Part shown: piece by piece, positions 52,701 to 64,000 of the stretch
Position numbering within the stretch: position 1 is the first letter of the stretch
How the letters are laid out: each line of letters starts with the position of its first letter
From: Cardinalis cardinalis
Lineage: Eukaryota; Chordata; Aves; Passeriformes; Cardinalidae
Length of the DNA stretch: 64,000 bases
Direction: 5' to 3'
Assembly: GCA_014549065.1 (NCBI GenBank)
Contig: JACDOX010000062.1
Coordinates: 1,676,291-1,740,290 of the forward strand
The notes under the pieces: model-generated
What the model saw: the letters and a program-made list of their open reading frames with translations, nothing else
What the model was told of the DNA's origin: nothing
Database searches by the model: none
Translations under genes and position numbers: made by a program

Positions 52701-53421
52701 AATCACTCGGTTCCCTGAGGAACAGGCAAAGACGACAAAACAGTGAAAAGGGAAATTAGGAAGGGAGGGCATGACTAGAATGAGATTCTTCACCAAATGT
52801 ATCTGTTAGTTGGCTGAATCCCCCAAGCATCAGACAGGAATGTCCAGCATTGCTCTCAGACTAAAAGCNGAGTATTTGTTCCAAAGTCCTAGAAAACCAT
52901 CAAACCATCATTAACTGTTGCTGTTCTGTGCAGGCTGCTAGAAATGCAATTGGCTGCATTCTCCTGGTTTAATAGCCTGTAATTAGGTTAATCTCTAAAC
53001 TGCTGCTGTTGAACACTCTAGATTTACTGTTTATATCAGAGCTCATATGGAATATGTATAGTTGAAATAATTCATTTCACAGTTGATTGGGGGTTTTTAT
53101 AAACAGATAACTGTTAAGGTATGGAGTCTAACTCATGGCAACCAAAGGCATGTGTCAGAAAACAATTAATATAAAATCGTAAATTCTTCTCNGACATAAT
53201 ATGAGAAAAATAACACAAAATCACTGTAGCATAAATTTGGGAAAAGAGCGTGGGAGAAAGAACATGAAGGTTTATTCTGGGTGCCAGAAGATAAAATGGG
53301 AAATCTGTTCATATAGTGGTATAGATTAACATGAATAAGTACTGAGTGTTCTCATGGTTAGCCTCTTGAAGCCGCAGTGTGATTAAAAAAGAATGGAAAT
53401 GAATAGAGAAGGTAAAAGAGA

Positions 53422-53460
53422 TGTTTCAAAGCAGGTTTCAAAAGTGTTTCAAAGCAGGTT
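53422..53460. repeat. Short direct repeat
   Basis: TGTTTCAAAGCAGGTT occurs twice with a 23-bp period (53422-53437 and 53445-53460). It is a small local duplication. Confidence 0.75.
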
Positions 53461-54030
53461 GGTGGAGCAGGGGATTGTATTTACAGTAATGGGTGTAGAT
53501 GAATGTACCACAAGTAAACTGTGACCTGATAAGGAGGTGTAAGTCAGTCAGGAGCAGAAAATCTTTCCTTCTGGTAATATCAGCAAGGTCAAACCCAGTG
53601 GTGGTGACTTCATCAGCACGAGTTGTTTCCATGTCTGTCAGGTCTGGGAAAAGGTGTCTTATGATCACCTCTTCTANTTTTAAGCAAAGACATACCCCCA
53701 AAAAAATCTCTTTTGTGTCATGTCTTTTGATGATTATTGTGTTTAAAACTGAAATTTTTCTGTTGTAAAAAGATTGCTATAATTAATTTCAGAGGTCATT
53801 TAACTACTTTCAGTATCTTATGAATTATTTATCTGAAAAGTACTTGGCATTTAAGTACTTTTTAGTACATTCTAACACAGGAATGAAAATACTATCAAAA
53901 TTTTGAAATGGACATTAATTAAAATAATAAAAATCAAGAAAAGCTGTGGTGAAGTCTACTGCTGGGTTTATTTGCCATTTAGTCTCAGCAGGTCTCAGTC
54001 TTGCTCACCTCTCTCCATGGACAGTCACAA

Positions 54031-54056
54031 TGAAGTCAAAATTTATTTTGACTTCA
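54031..54056. repeat. 26-bp near-perfect palindrome
   Basis: TGAAGTCAAAAT (54031-54042) and ATTTTGACTTCA (54045-54056) are exact reverse complements separated by two T bases. It is intronic with no recognised function. Confidence 0.8.
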
Positions 54057-57000
54057 AAATGATTCTTGAATGAGGTCTAGAGACTGTGATGGCATGCAGT
54101 AATACTCTCCAGCCTTTCCTGCATCTGAAAGGCTACTGCTGACTTCAAAAGTGTGTCTAAATAGAGAGAACTGTGTGCCCTGTGCTGTCCCAGTGACTGG
54201 CTGGCAGGGTTGCTCTGGCTGCTGACCTTTCTCTGGGGATCACTAAATTAGGGTGGGCCAAGCTTTCGTCTCTCAGTGTGCAGGTGATGCACATGTACAT
54301 TCTGTCATTCCAGACAAAGTGACAGGCATGTGGCCATGGACTGGAGCACAAAGAANGTGGCAAAGTTCAAGTAGGTTTGTAGGTCTACAAAGTTTTGTTG
54401 CAGTTTATGTATATGGTGGGTTAAAACCTGCATACTTGTTATGAGAGTTTAGGGAGCTTCAGTGCAGGAGGCAGAGGAAAAACCTGACAAAGTAAATAGG
54501 GACCCAATTCATGTGATTTCGTGTTGATGTTCCAAGTTCTGTGTTGCTGACGGTGCAGGGCCCATAATTGTCTTTCCTGCTGACTTGTTATTCCATACCT
54601 GAATCAACAGCAGGGNTTGTGGTACAGGTAGTGCTTAAGAGTGATCAATGAGACAAGTGCCTTCTGTGGAAATTATAAAATGTACCTGTCAGTCAGAGCA
54701 GAAGCTCTAATTATAATCTCCCCNCCTCAAAAAAAAAACCCAAAACCAANTCAAGAATCTGGTAGAATTTGTAAACAATTTTGAGTAACAATTGTATCAG
54801 CAGAGATTAAAACCCCTGAGTTTGACCTTGTGTGTCTCAAGCACATTCATTTTTTTCAGTATTACTTTGCATATTGATTTGCTCTAGTCACCAAGTGGCA
54901 TATATTGTCTGTAGAACCNATCTTTATTCTGTGGAGGGCATATTCTCATGTGGAGAATAAACGCATTTTTGCATTTATNAAAAAAAACAGCATCACATTT
55001 ACAGATCAAAATCAAAATAGGAGCTAAAATAATTAGAAAAAATGGCTTCTTATTTAACATTTACTAGCCTGGAGCTTCTTCCTGGTCTTCCTTCTCTCTG
55101 TGGGACAGCTGTGCTTGCAGAATAGGCTGACTGACTACTGTCTTCTCCCATCACTGTGGGGATCCTACCACTGCTGCCCAAGCACCCCAACCTCTCTATT
55201 GTGTGCCAGCTCCTCCCTCTGGATCAGCAGCCTCAGCAGCCTCAAGTGCTTATGCATCTCTGTGAGGNTGTGGAGGCTCTCACCATTCCCACCGCTTATG
55301 AAGTGCTTGATTGATGTGTTTTAGAAATGGATCACAGTGTCTTGAAGAGAAGGTTTCACAGTTACATGGAGGTGTGCTTGCTGGGAGTAATCCTGTTTCA
55401 GGATATTTTTGACAATCAGATACAGGGGTTTAGAAAAAAATGAAGAAATTATACTTGGAACAAGTTTAAATGCAAGGCATTTGTTTATACCAATCAGCTT
55501 CAGAAGGATATACTTACCTGATTAGTGCTGATGTCCTGCTTCTATGTAGCTTTGAAAAGTTCTACCACTGGTTAGCTATGATTTATTATGAACTCACCAG
55601 GGAATACATCTTTATTCACCTAAATCCTGCTAAAATTCTGCATTTTCTAGTATCCTGCTTGAATAAGGAATAAATCCTTATGCCAACCTCACACGTAAAA
55701 TACAGAAGACAAAATAGAGCAAATTTGTTTTACTGGGTAGATTCTGGNTTTGTATTTCACTGGGCATCACTTCATTCCTAGCAAATGATTACCAGAAGCA
55801 TTTATAAGTGTATTTCACAGCCATCAGAACATTTTTTTTAACCTTTCAAAAGAATGCATCTAATATACAGTAGTCAGCTAGGGAATCTACATTTTAATGT
55901 GCCTTTTCATGCAAGCACCTCATTGTATACAATGAGCTGTATAAATGTCCTGCTCACACACAGGATATACAAAATATTTTAGGGAACCTGCTGTTGGAAT
56001 TCAGTTTTCCAATTTATGATCAATTTGCAGTTTCTGCATTGCTGGGTAATTGAAATTGTCTTTTCTATTAACATGCACCATGTAACCATATTCCCTATAT
56101 TCCCTTTAAATCCCAGAAGACACTCATAGTCAGGGATTGAGCCACTGTTGTTTGGGTTAAGTGAGAGCCGAGGGAGAACTGTTGAGGAGAGTGTCCCGCT
56201 GCTCCAGAATGAGAAATCCATGGCAGATACAAAGAGAGGGTGTTTTTAATGGCATGAGGTGTGTCCATAGAATGTGTGGTACCACACCTGACTCAGCACT
56301 GAGGTAAGGCTGATGCTGTGAAGAACTTTGATACAGGCAGCTCAAAATGAGGGGAAAGCTGTGTGGTTTTTGCAAGCAGGCCTGTCAGTGAAGACGTAGC
56401 TGACTGTGTTACAGTAGTGTCTGTCCATTCACAAATGTTTCATGACCCTATTGAGACCTGTTGGTTTCCAAAAGAATGTGTGGTTACTACAGTCCAGATT
56501 TTGCCTGGGCCAAGCCTATATAATCCTGTCAGTTATTGCTCTACTTATGCTGTTAAGGCCATGTCAGTTGCTCACCTGTTTGAGTACCCCAGAATTGGCA
56601 GTGTTTTCACCAATTTTTGGATACATGCCCACTCAAGAGTTCCTTGGCTTTCAATAGTGAGTACTCAGAGAAATCTTCTCATTCTAGACACTAATAAATT
56701 TTCTGTGCTTGCAGAGAAGGTATTGCCAAACAATTCTCATAAGAATCTGTTCTTTTTTTTATGTATAAAAGGAGAAATTTCTTCAGAACTTACTCAAGGT
56801 GGGATCTGAAGAATTCAGACTTCCAAGGAAGATCTCCTGGCACCCTATTTTGTCAAGAAATATTAGGAAAAGTCTACTATGTGGTACATTCTGATTTATT
56901 GGTATAACAGAGAGGTTGTTTGCATCTTTGTTTATAAAAACGTTTTAGATGATTAGTTCTTGGCAGGTATCCAGAAAGGAGGTAAACCNTGCCAGATGTA

Positions 57001-60000
57001 GGGAAGTCTCGCTCCGTCTTGTTGTGGGGAGTTTTAGTGTGAAGTTCCCTTCTGTGTGGGGCTGGCACAAAGATTTCTTTCCGGTGTGTTTATTTTTCTT
57101 TTCTTTCAGGCTTAATATTTTGCAGCTCTGAGGACATCCCCAGCTTACTGTTAGAGTCAGATAGTGTGAAAGGGTCCTAAAAAAAAATGTCACTCTTAGT
57201 CTCTTTTTCAAACTTGGGCTTTTTCAGGGCTCTCTCTTCTGTCCTTTGCTGTTTCTTTCTGTTTCTCACAAATGAGGCCAGCACAGAAGGCAGGCAGCAG
57301 TGGTGCTCTCCTCTGCCTGTGCTTCCTGCATTGCCCTCCTGGGCTGTGCCACTGCCACGTGTGTCTGTGTCCCAGAGAGGCCAGGCTCAGAGAACACAGC
57401 AGATGGAAGCAGAGGTGCTAACCAGCTACAGCTGTGGGTTATCCCCCAAGCATCAGGCACTTCACTAGGAGACTCCCAGGCTTCCCCCTCATCCCTGTAG
57501 GGATTCTCAGGGGTGGCTTCCTTTCTCGCTCCATTGATGCATCAGAAATTTGAGGTTAGTGTATTCCTTACATATTAGTGTAGGTACTGCTGTCAAATGC
57601 CTAAGGCAGTGTGCACCTACATTTTGTGGTGGAATTCCAGTGGTTAGCCAAGTAAATGATGCAGGGTTTACTGGTGCAGCTTAGATTTCTCTTTTTGAAA
57701 ATGCAGATATATGCTATTTTATCCCAATCCATTTTCTAATTCCATTTTCTGTTACAGGAGAAAGTGACATTTTTAAGCTTGGCATTAAAATATCTTCCAA
57801 TCNCTTAATGTAAGCATCTGGTGTTTTTATGTATTTTTAAAGCCCTAATAACATCATTGCAATCCCTTAATGCTGTTTCTCACTTTCTTATTACAGTAGG
57901 TATGTGGCATGCATCTTCTGGTTTGAAAAGCTCAAAACAAATTTCAGCAATTTAATCTCAGTGTTAGAAAAAGGATCACAGCACCTACTATAGTATTTTG
58001 TATTTATGCTAGTTTTTGTAAAGATTCATGACATACTCTCTGGGAGCTAAATATTGACAAGCATGCTCTGGCAAGCAAGATCAAGCTTGGTCAGTTAGCA
58101 CAGCTCAAGTCTCTGCGTTGACACTGTGACCCAAGTCTGGAAACTATTATCCTACACCATTTCTTTTGGCTTTATAGGTGATACTGTCCACTTGAATTAG
58201 GGATTTCTGCTGTATTTGTAATACTGTAATGGTGGATTCATATTTGATTTAGGACCACAGTACTTGCAAGGTTGGTTATACATCTGTGTTTGATGACATC
58301 TTCAGTAGTGTATTGTGTATAGAATCACAAATGACAGCATAAAACCTACATGATTTCAAACCTACAAGCCAGAAGTAAACATTGAGCATAAAATAATTTT
58401 AAAATCACATTTATCTTTTAAACTGTAGAACAAACCATGTCCCAAAACTGTGGGCCTATGAAAGCTATTGATTGAAAATGAAGTTTGGATATGTATTCAT
58501 TATGGGAGGTAACTTAAGAGATTAATTTTTTGTGTGTTCTGTAGGTAAACAGAAAAATCCACTTTTTTACTAATTGTAAGAGCACCATGTTTGGAATGCT
58601 TTTAGTTTACTTTTTGAATTTCTGAGTAAAGAACTTAAGCCAATTTGGGCTTCTAGTAAACTTGGCATATACATTAAATTGATTACCAGATGCATTGTGC
58701 AACATATGGCATTGTACAGCCTTTGTGTGCTTCATAGTATTTTCTTAAATTACCGTCATTTGTTTTGATTCCAAAAATGCACTTGTCTCAGTTTTCTAGT
58801 GCTTTGGACTTAAATGCAGGCTTTCCAGTGCTGAACAGATGTGTTACAGTTTCACATGGAGCATTTATGCTTTTGTGAGTCTTCCTCTTCGAGTTTTCCA
58901 TACACAGTATTGTGTCAGCAATAGCTCGAGTATCTTCATTTTGGTATGTACATTGATTGCCTAAAATAACCTTCAGAATTCTAAGAATTGTACATAATCA
59001 AGAAAAACACAGAAGCAACACAGTTTTCCCAAAGATACTGGCCACAAAGTGAATCATATATGTTTTCTTTTAGGTTAGAGACAGACAGGAAGGATGGAGA
59101 AAATAATTCCTTTATGGGTGACAGCAACAGTCAAGCACAGTCCTGTGTGCTTATGTGGCCCCCTGTATTTCCATGCTTGAGGCAGTGGTGTGAATGGACA
59201 TCACACTTCCTCCGTGAAAATCCGCAGAATAAGGTGCTTGGCGCATTAGTATGTAATTTACTTCTGAGAGGAGACTGCTTGAGTTGATTTACAAAGCATC
59301 CTTTTAAAAAGTTATCCTTAAAATTACAGTTTTTGAGAAAAGGGTAAGAGGACATTCTGGGACCAGGGATTTGTGACCAGGAGGGTCAACTGCTCCCTCT
59401 TCTGCTCAGGTGGAATTGCTCTTTACACACATTTCCAGGCCTGCCTGTGTAGTCTTTTTATTCTGGGAGATAAAAATATTATACTTTTGTATGGCATTTG
59501 GACATCCTCTCCCAGGATGTGTGTGGTACTGTGTAAGTGCCAGATACTGCTGCTGTGTGTTTAACAGTAGCAATGTGTGTTCTGATCAGTATTTTAAAAT
59601 CAACAAACGCTTTGTGGGCCCCTGGCTTTCTGTTAATTGGCCTTTACTTTGATCACTGAAGACCAACAAATGCAGTTTAGGAGTTGTGTTGCTACCATTT
59701 TTCTTCAGTGGAAGCTGAGGGGATGAGTAAGTACATCAATTAAGTCCCTTACTCACCCTCTGAGCTACCCTCATTGGATAATTAAAGTGATCTGACAGAG
59801 CAATACACTAAATTCCCTTGCACCCCCTTCTGTTGCTCTGAATACATCAAACAAATGAATATTTAGGCCTATTAATGCTGTTATTTTTTATTAATGCAGA
59901 AAGCAGAGTTATTATATGGGTGTATAATTTCTTGTTGAAATCAACACTGAGTTGTGTGGCTGGTCACAAGCAGGACTGATATAACCATGTTTTAATTAGC

Positions 60001-60341
60001 AACCCTCAGTAATATATCCAGAGCTAGTAAAGGCCTCTCCAAATAGGGTTTGGCCTTCCTCTATTCCACGAATAGTTTACACAGCGTGGACAAGCGATTA
60101 TTTTGCTTTTCATCATGCCGCTGACTCTTCAGCTTTCAGTACATTCTCAGGTAAAGAAGTGGCATGAAATTTCCTATAATTTTGAAGGTTATAAAAAAGA
60201 AGAAGAAAAGAAAATTCTAAGTTGTCATCCATACACATCTAAAGCTTCGACTAAATCCAAGGTATCATCTCTCTGTTGGAGGGGAGTCTTTTTCATTCAT
60301 GGAAAAGTAACTGCTGTCCTGTAACTTTCATTTAAAAAAAA

Positions 60342-60562
60342 AATCACAGAATATGCTGAGTTGAAAGGGACCCTCAAGGATCATTGAGTCCAGCCCACAG
60401 CCCTGCACAGCACCATCCCCAAGGGTCACACCATGTGCCCAAGGGTATTTTTCAAATCTTGAGCTCTGTCAGGCTGGTGCTGTGACCACTGCCCTGGGGA
60501 GCCTGTTCCAGTGCCCATCCACCCTCTGGGGGAAGAGTATTTTTTTAACATCTGCCCTAAAA
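60342..60562 (-). mobile_element. CR1 LINE fragment (avian CR1-J/Y-like 3' part)
   Basis: On the + strand the segment begins aatcacagaat, the reverse complement of the CR1 terminal octamer, so the element's 3' end is at 60342 and it runs on the minus strand. Diagnostic CR1 blocks follow: ttgaaagggaccctcaagga, tcattgagtccagccca, gggtcacaccatgtgccc, gagctctgtcaggctggtgc and ggggagcctgttccagtgcc. It ends near aacatctgccct as a 5'-truncated copy of about 220 bp. The 3' boundary abuts an A-run. It is much less diverged than the other CR1 relics here and points to a bird. Confidence 0.93.
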
Positions 60563-62270
60563 AAAAAAAAAATCAAGGTGTAAGGAACTGAGTATTTAGA
60601 AACTTATGTACCTGGTTATGAAAGCATAATTATAAGAAAGCGTTCTTGTGTAATGAGCACTACATATCTGTCATACAGTGTTTTAATGTCTACAGTAGTT
60701 ATTAGCTGAATATTTCCATTCTATGAGCAACTGCCATTCTTGAAACTGATTGATGTTTATGAAAAAAGCACTTTTATTATGTGTTGCCAACCTCTGAGGA
60801 CTAATCTTATAACCTGCAGTGCCTACAAAGGAGTGATGATACCTGCTCTTTCTGGAACTAATCACATCTGAAGAAAGTGAAAGGCTGAAAACATTGTGGG
60901 TTTTTTCTGGAGAGCTTTAATTGCATTGTAGACTATTCTACTACAAAATGGTTGTAGTGTTTTTCCTGACAAAAGTGACATGGGGAGGAAAATAATTTCA
61001 CTGGAAGAGACATGTTTGAATATAGGCAACTAACACTGTGAAGTGGCTTGGCTCAAGGCAGTGAATTGATTTGTGAGCTGATGAAACTGTGGTCTCAGTT
61101 TTTCATTGTCTGGCTGCAGAACAGTCTTCTGATGGAGCATGCTGGTTGCAAAGTCTTCACTGGCCTTTCATTAGTTTGTTTTGTGGGTTTGTGCTCTGTC
61201 CATTCTGACCCACAGATCTGCAATTTCAGAGAAGAAAATGTATAAGAAAAAGAAAAGAGAATGCCCCTCCAAGTGTTTATCTTCTTCAAACCACACTGTC
61301 TTGCTAGGGCCTAGAAAATCTTTAATCATGCTTTTAAAGTTTTTCAAAGGAGGACAGCTGTAAGGAAACATTACAGGCAAGTTAGTGGTAAATAATGCTT
61401 AGAGAGAACTCAAGGTTTGTGGAGGTTTTATGCATTATTTAAATTTTTTCATTCTTATCCTGCCTCTGTCCCTTAGATCTATAAAGGCATAGTGCCCTCT
61501 GGCTCCAGCATCTTCCTCCCAAAGTAAAGCAGAGAAAGAAACTGATGCTAGCCAACACTGGCCTATAATGTAAGGTCTGAGCTCAGCTTGTAGGATCAAG
61601 TTCAGCTGCTGACACTAGCCACTAACCTAACTGCTCAAAGCCCCCAGTGACTATGATTTGTGCTTTGGAAACCACCTAAAGATGGAAGATTGCTGCTCCA
61701 AAGACCCATCAGGTTCTGTACTAAAATTAAGGCAAGTCTTGAGCTGAAGAACCCTCCCAATAAACTGTTTTCTGGAGGTAAAGTGAGAACCCAGATGTTC
61801 TCTAACTCCTAATTTGATCACCAGATTATAGCTGGTCCTGCAGCAATCACATCCCATCCAGCCCTCAGGGTGAACAGCTCTAGGTTTTGCTTTTGATCAC
61901 ATAAATCTTTGTCTGCCCAGAAGCTTTTGTGTCAGAGTCAGAAAAAGAAAAGTGAAATTCTCAAAGGGCCCCTGTGCTTTACTTCTTTTCCCAACCCTAC
62001 TGTGCTAGCTGTAGCCTGCTTCCCAAATATCTCAGAAGACTCTGGTATGGCACTTCTTTCCAAATGATGACACAGCCCACCAGCTTACAGGCACATGCAG
62101 ATCCCCACGAACAGTCAAGGTAGGTAGTTTCCATTTATTGCTGGGAGGAAAAAAAGTGTCAAGTTACTTCCTACTCATCCTATGGCAAGCAGAGTAGGGC
62201 TGTGTGCTTCAGCTACCTTAGGTATAGCTATCAGTTCTCCTACTCTTGGTTGTGTGAGTCTTGAGAAATG

Positions 62271-62368
62271 GGAAGTGTTGAAATAAATGGCTATGATACA
62301 CATAGTGTTGAAATAAACATTTATTTTAACACATTGTATGTGATGAGCCATTTATTTTAACACTTTTC
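62271..62368. mobile_element. Foldback element with AGTGTTGAAATAA repeats
   Basis: The left arm, about 47 bp (62271-62317), contains AAGTGTTGAAATAAATGGCT and, 30 bp on, AGTGTTGAAATAAA. The right arm (62320-62368) contains their reverse complements in mirror order (TTTATTTTAACAC, then AGCCATTTATTTTAACACTT). A 2-base centre separates the arms. A third direct copy (GAAGTGTTGAAATAAC) follows at 62373-62388. The two consistent arm differences become G-U wobble pairs in a + strand RNA. It may be a MITE or an inverted duplication; I recognise no family or target-site duplication. Confidence 0.7.
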
Positions 62369-62463
62369 ACTTGAAGTGTTGAAATAACAGGTTTTATCAG
62401 GGGACGTGTCATCCACTGTTTTATGTATATGTGAATATGGAAATACATCTACTGAGTGTGCAT

Positions 62464-62478
62464 GTATATATATATATA
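62464..62478. repeat. Short TA dinucleotide run
   Basis: About seven TA units in an AT-rich stretch, shortly after the foldback element. Confidence 0.85.
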
Positions 62479-64000
62479 CTCACATAGATTATATGGATAT
62501 GTAATAATACTGTGGTAGATATGTATGTAGACACTATTGCATAGGCAAATACAGCATTTTCTACTCAAATTGAGTCTTTTGTTTCACAAAAATTTGTGTT
62601 TGTGATGTATTTTTTAATGTATCTATGTATCAATAAATAGATCTAAATATATTGGTACATAAAATAAAATTGTTTATCGCTACATAACAGCAGCTGGATG
62701 AGATAGATAAAATAGAGGGATAGACAAGAAAATAGATAAACCTCAAAATAGGACAATGATTAACTTGAGTTATGTAAAGCAAGAAAGAAATACTTTATCT
62801 AAGCTTTCTAGTTGTCCAGGCCTGGTTTCTTTAGTTTGCCATAGTTTCTGAAGTTCTGCGTCCCTTTCTGTGATGGAGTTCTTAGGCAAGCGGTTATTAA
62901 ACAGGACAAAGTATGGGTCAGGTTTTGTAAATGGCCTGACAAGTTGTTGTACTGCATTTTTTCAGTAATTTTGGCTTTTTAAATGCAGTGTAGGAACCTC
63001 AATTCCCTGCTCAGCAGGCAGTCATGTCTCTTCCAGTATGTCCTTACTTGTACTAAATTGCCTTTCTGCAGTTACAATTATGTGTGTGCTAAAGCGCTGG
63101 CACAGCCATGTGGGCACACACACCGCCTGGTTCCAGGGTCGTGTTGACCAGGGTGCTTGTTATGGAGGTTAAAACCAGCTCAAACAAAGGTAGCACTGCC
63201 GAGGCTGACAGAGGCAAGGCTGCTTTTGAACAAATCTGTAAACAGCCAGAACCATTTCTGCCACACTTCAGGTTAAATGTCAGTCTCTGCATTGGAATAA
63301 AAGGGCAGCAAGCCCTACCCCGTGATTAAGTGAACTACTCACATCTTTTGAGGGGAAGGATTCAGAAGGAACTCATTTGTCCCTTTGAGATGTCTGCAGT
63401 GATCTTGTCTGGTAACTGGGCAATATTTTCTAAATGTTTGTTGGCTCTTATGCTGTGTCCTTGTCCTTGTATTATGTCAGGAGCTTACCCTGGCTATCAG
63501 CACTATTTTATTACCTTGTCATTGCTGTTGTATCATTGTTTGTTTTATTGATTAGCACTGGCACTCTCTGGGTAGCAGGCAGGGTTTGTCCTGGCCAGGG
63601 GAGGGTTGCAGTGCAGAAGGTGCCAGACCTCCTGCAGCAGCACCAGCCCCACCTCACTGGAGCAGCTGACTCAGGCTCCAGGTCATGCTGGGCAGCAAAA
63701 GCAAGGCAGTCAAGGCAAAGAAAGGGCTTCCTGAGCCACCCAAAGAGCATGGAGAGCATTCTGTCAGACAATTTCCAGCTCCAACTCAAACCAAACTAAA
63801 AACCATGAGTGAAATTAAATAATGAACGTGTGATGAATTGCAACAGAAAATGCTTTGCTAGGTTTCATGCTGATGACCAGAAGTATCGACTTTTTGTGAA
63901 TCTGTAGTTTTCAGTGAGAGAATGGCTCTGTTAGGAAATGTTTAACCACTTCTTGCAGCATTCACAAAACAATTTGTATCTGTCCTCTTGGTTTTTCCTA

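Larger units (their letters stand above)
46019..64000 (+). other. DPYD: DPYD intron 18 (5' part)
   Basis: From the exon 18 donor to the window end I find no sequence encoding the next expected segment (TAIRPIALRA...). The intron is therefore at least 18.0 kb and exon 19 lies beyond the window. Contents recognised are a hairpin (46241-46283), a MIR relic (about 47945-48125), a two-copy tandem repeat (48978-49041), an AT microsatellite (49707-49734), a palindrome (54031-54056), a CR1 copy (60342-60562), a foldback element (62271-62368) and a short TA run (about 62464-62478). I see nothing identifiable in the other stretches. Confidence 0.8.

Noticed and set aside
56363..56809. 148-codon open frame on the + strand, the longest in the window
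   Set aside because: At this base composition several open frames of such length are expected by chance in six frames of 64 kb. The translation resembles no protein I know, and there are no splice sites or neighbouring exons to support it.
46019..64000. DPYD exon 19
   Set aside because: I looked for codons of the expected TAIRPIALRA continuation after an acceptor and found none, so exon 19 is taken to lie beyond the window.
1..64000. Search for an operon, CRISPR array, phage, tRNA or rRNA, or an undescribed gene system
   Set aside because: The window is a spliced vertebrate gene with large introns. No prokaryotic-type gene organisation, regularly spaced repeats or RNA-gene signatures were seen.

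Overview
The window is a piece of a vertebrate nuclear gene, not a microbial or viral region. Five short, widely spaced exons on the + strand encode consecutive parts of dihydropyrimidine dehydrogenase (DPYD). Together they are 559 bp, under 1% of the window. Each has AG/GT splice sites, and their sizes (165, 69, 84, 121 and 120 bp) match what I recall for human exons 14-18, residues 581-767. The coding direction is + and the window begins inside intron 13 and ends inside intron 18.

The repeats suggest a bird, probably a neoavian or passerine. A truncated CR1 retroposon at about 60.3-60.6 kb closely resembles the avian CR1-J/Y 3' region as I remember it. Older CR1 copies lie at about 9.8-10.3 kb and 31.2-31.6 kb, and two amniote MIR/CORE-SINE relics lie at about 40.4 and 48.0 kb. 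There are no Alu, L1 or other mammalian elements. Species cannot be decided by eye.

Layout: intron 13 (partial) 1-3408; exon 14 3409-3573; intron 14 (21.4 kb) to 24930; exon 15 24931-24999; intron 15 (2.4 kb); exon 16 27424-27507; intron 16 (17.4 kb); exon 17 44915-45035; intron 17 (0.86 kb); exon 18 45899-46018; intron 18 from 46019 to the window end (at least 18 kb). I did not find exon 19. The five exons build much of the FMN- and pyrimidine-binding TIM barrel. They hold the expected Asn609, Asn668, Ser670, Cys671, Lys709, Asn736 and Thr737 (human numbering), so the gene looks functional.

The rest is intron. The structured parts are two foldback (MITE-like) elements at 12274-12418 and 62271-62368, two compact strong hairpins at 37960-38002 and 46241-46283, a compound CA/TA microsatellite, and several AT-rich blocks with homeodomain-like motifs that look like conserved noncoding DNA. 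I found no tRNA, rRNA, CRISPR, operon or second protein-coding gene. Single N bases are scattered throughout, none of them in an exon. I see no convincing undescribed system; the foldbacks and hairpins are the best candidates for follow-up.
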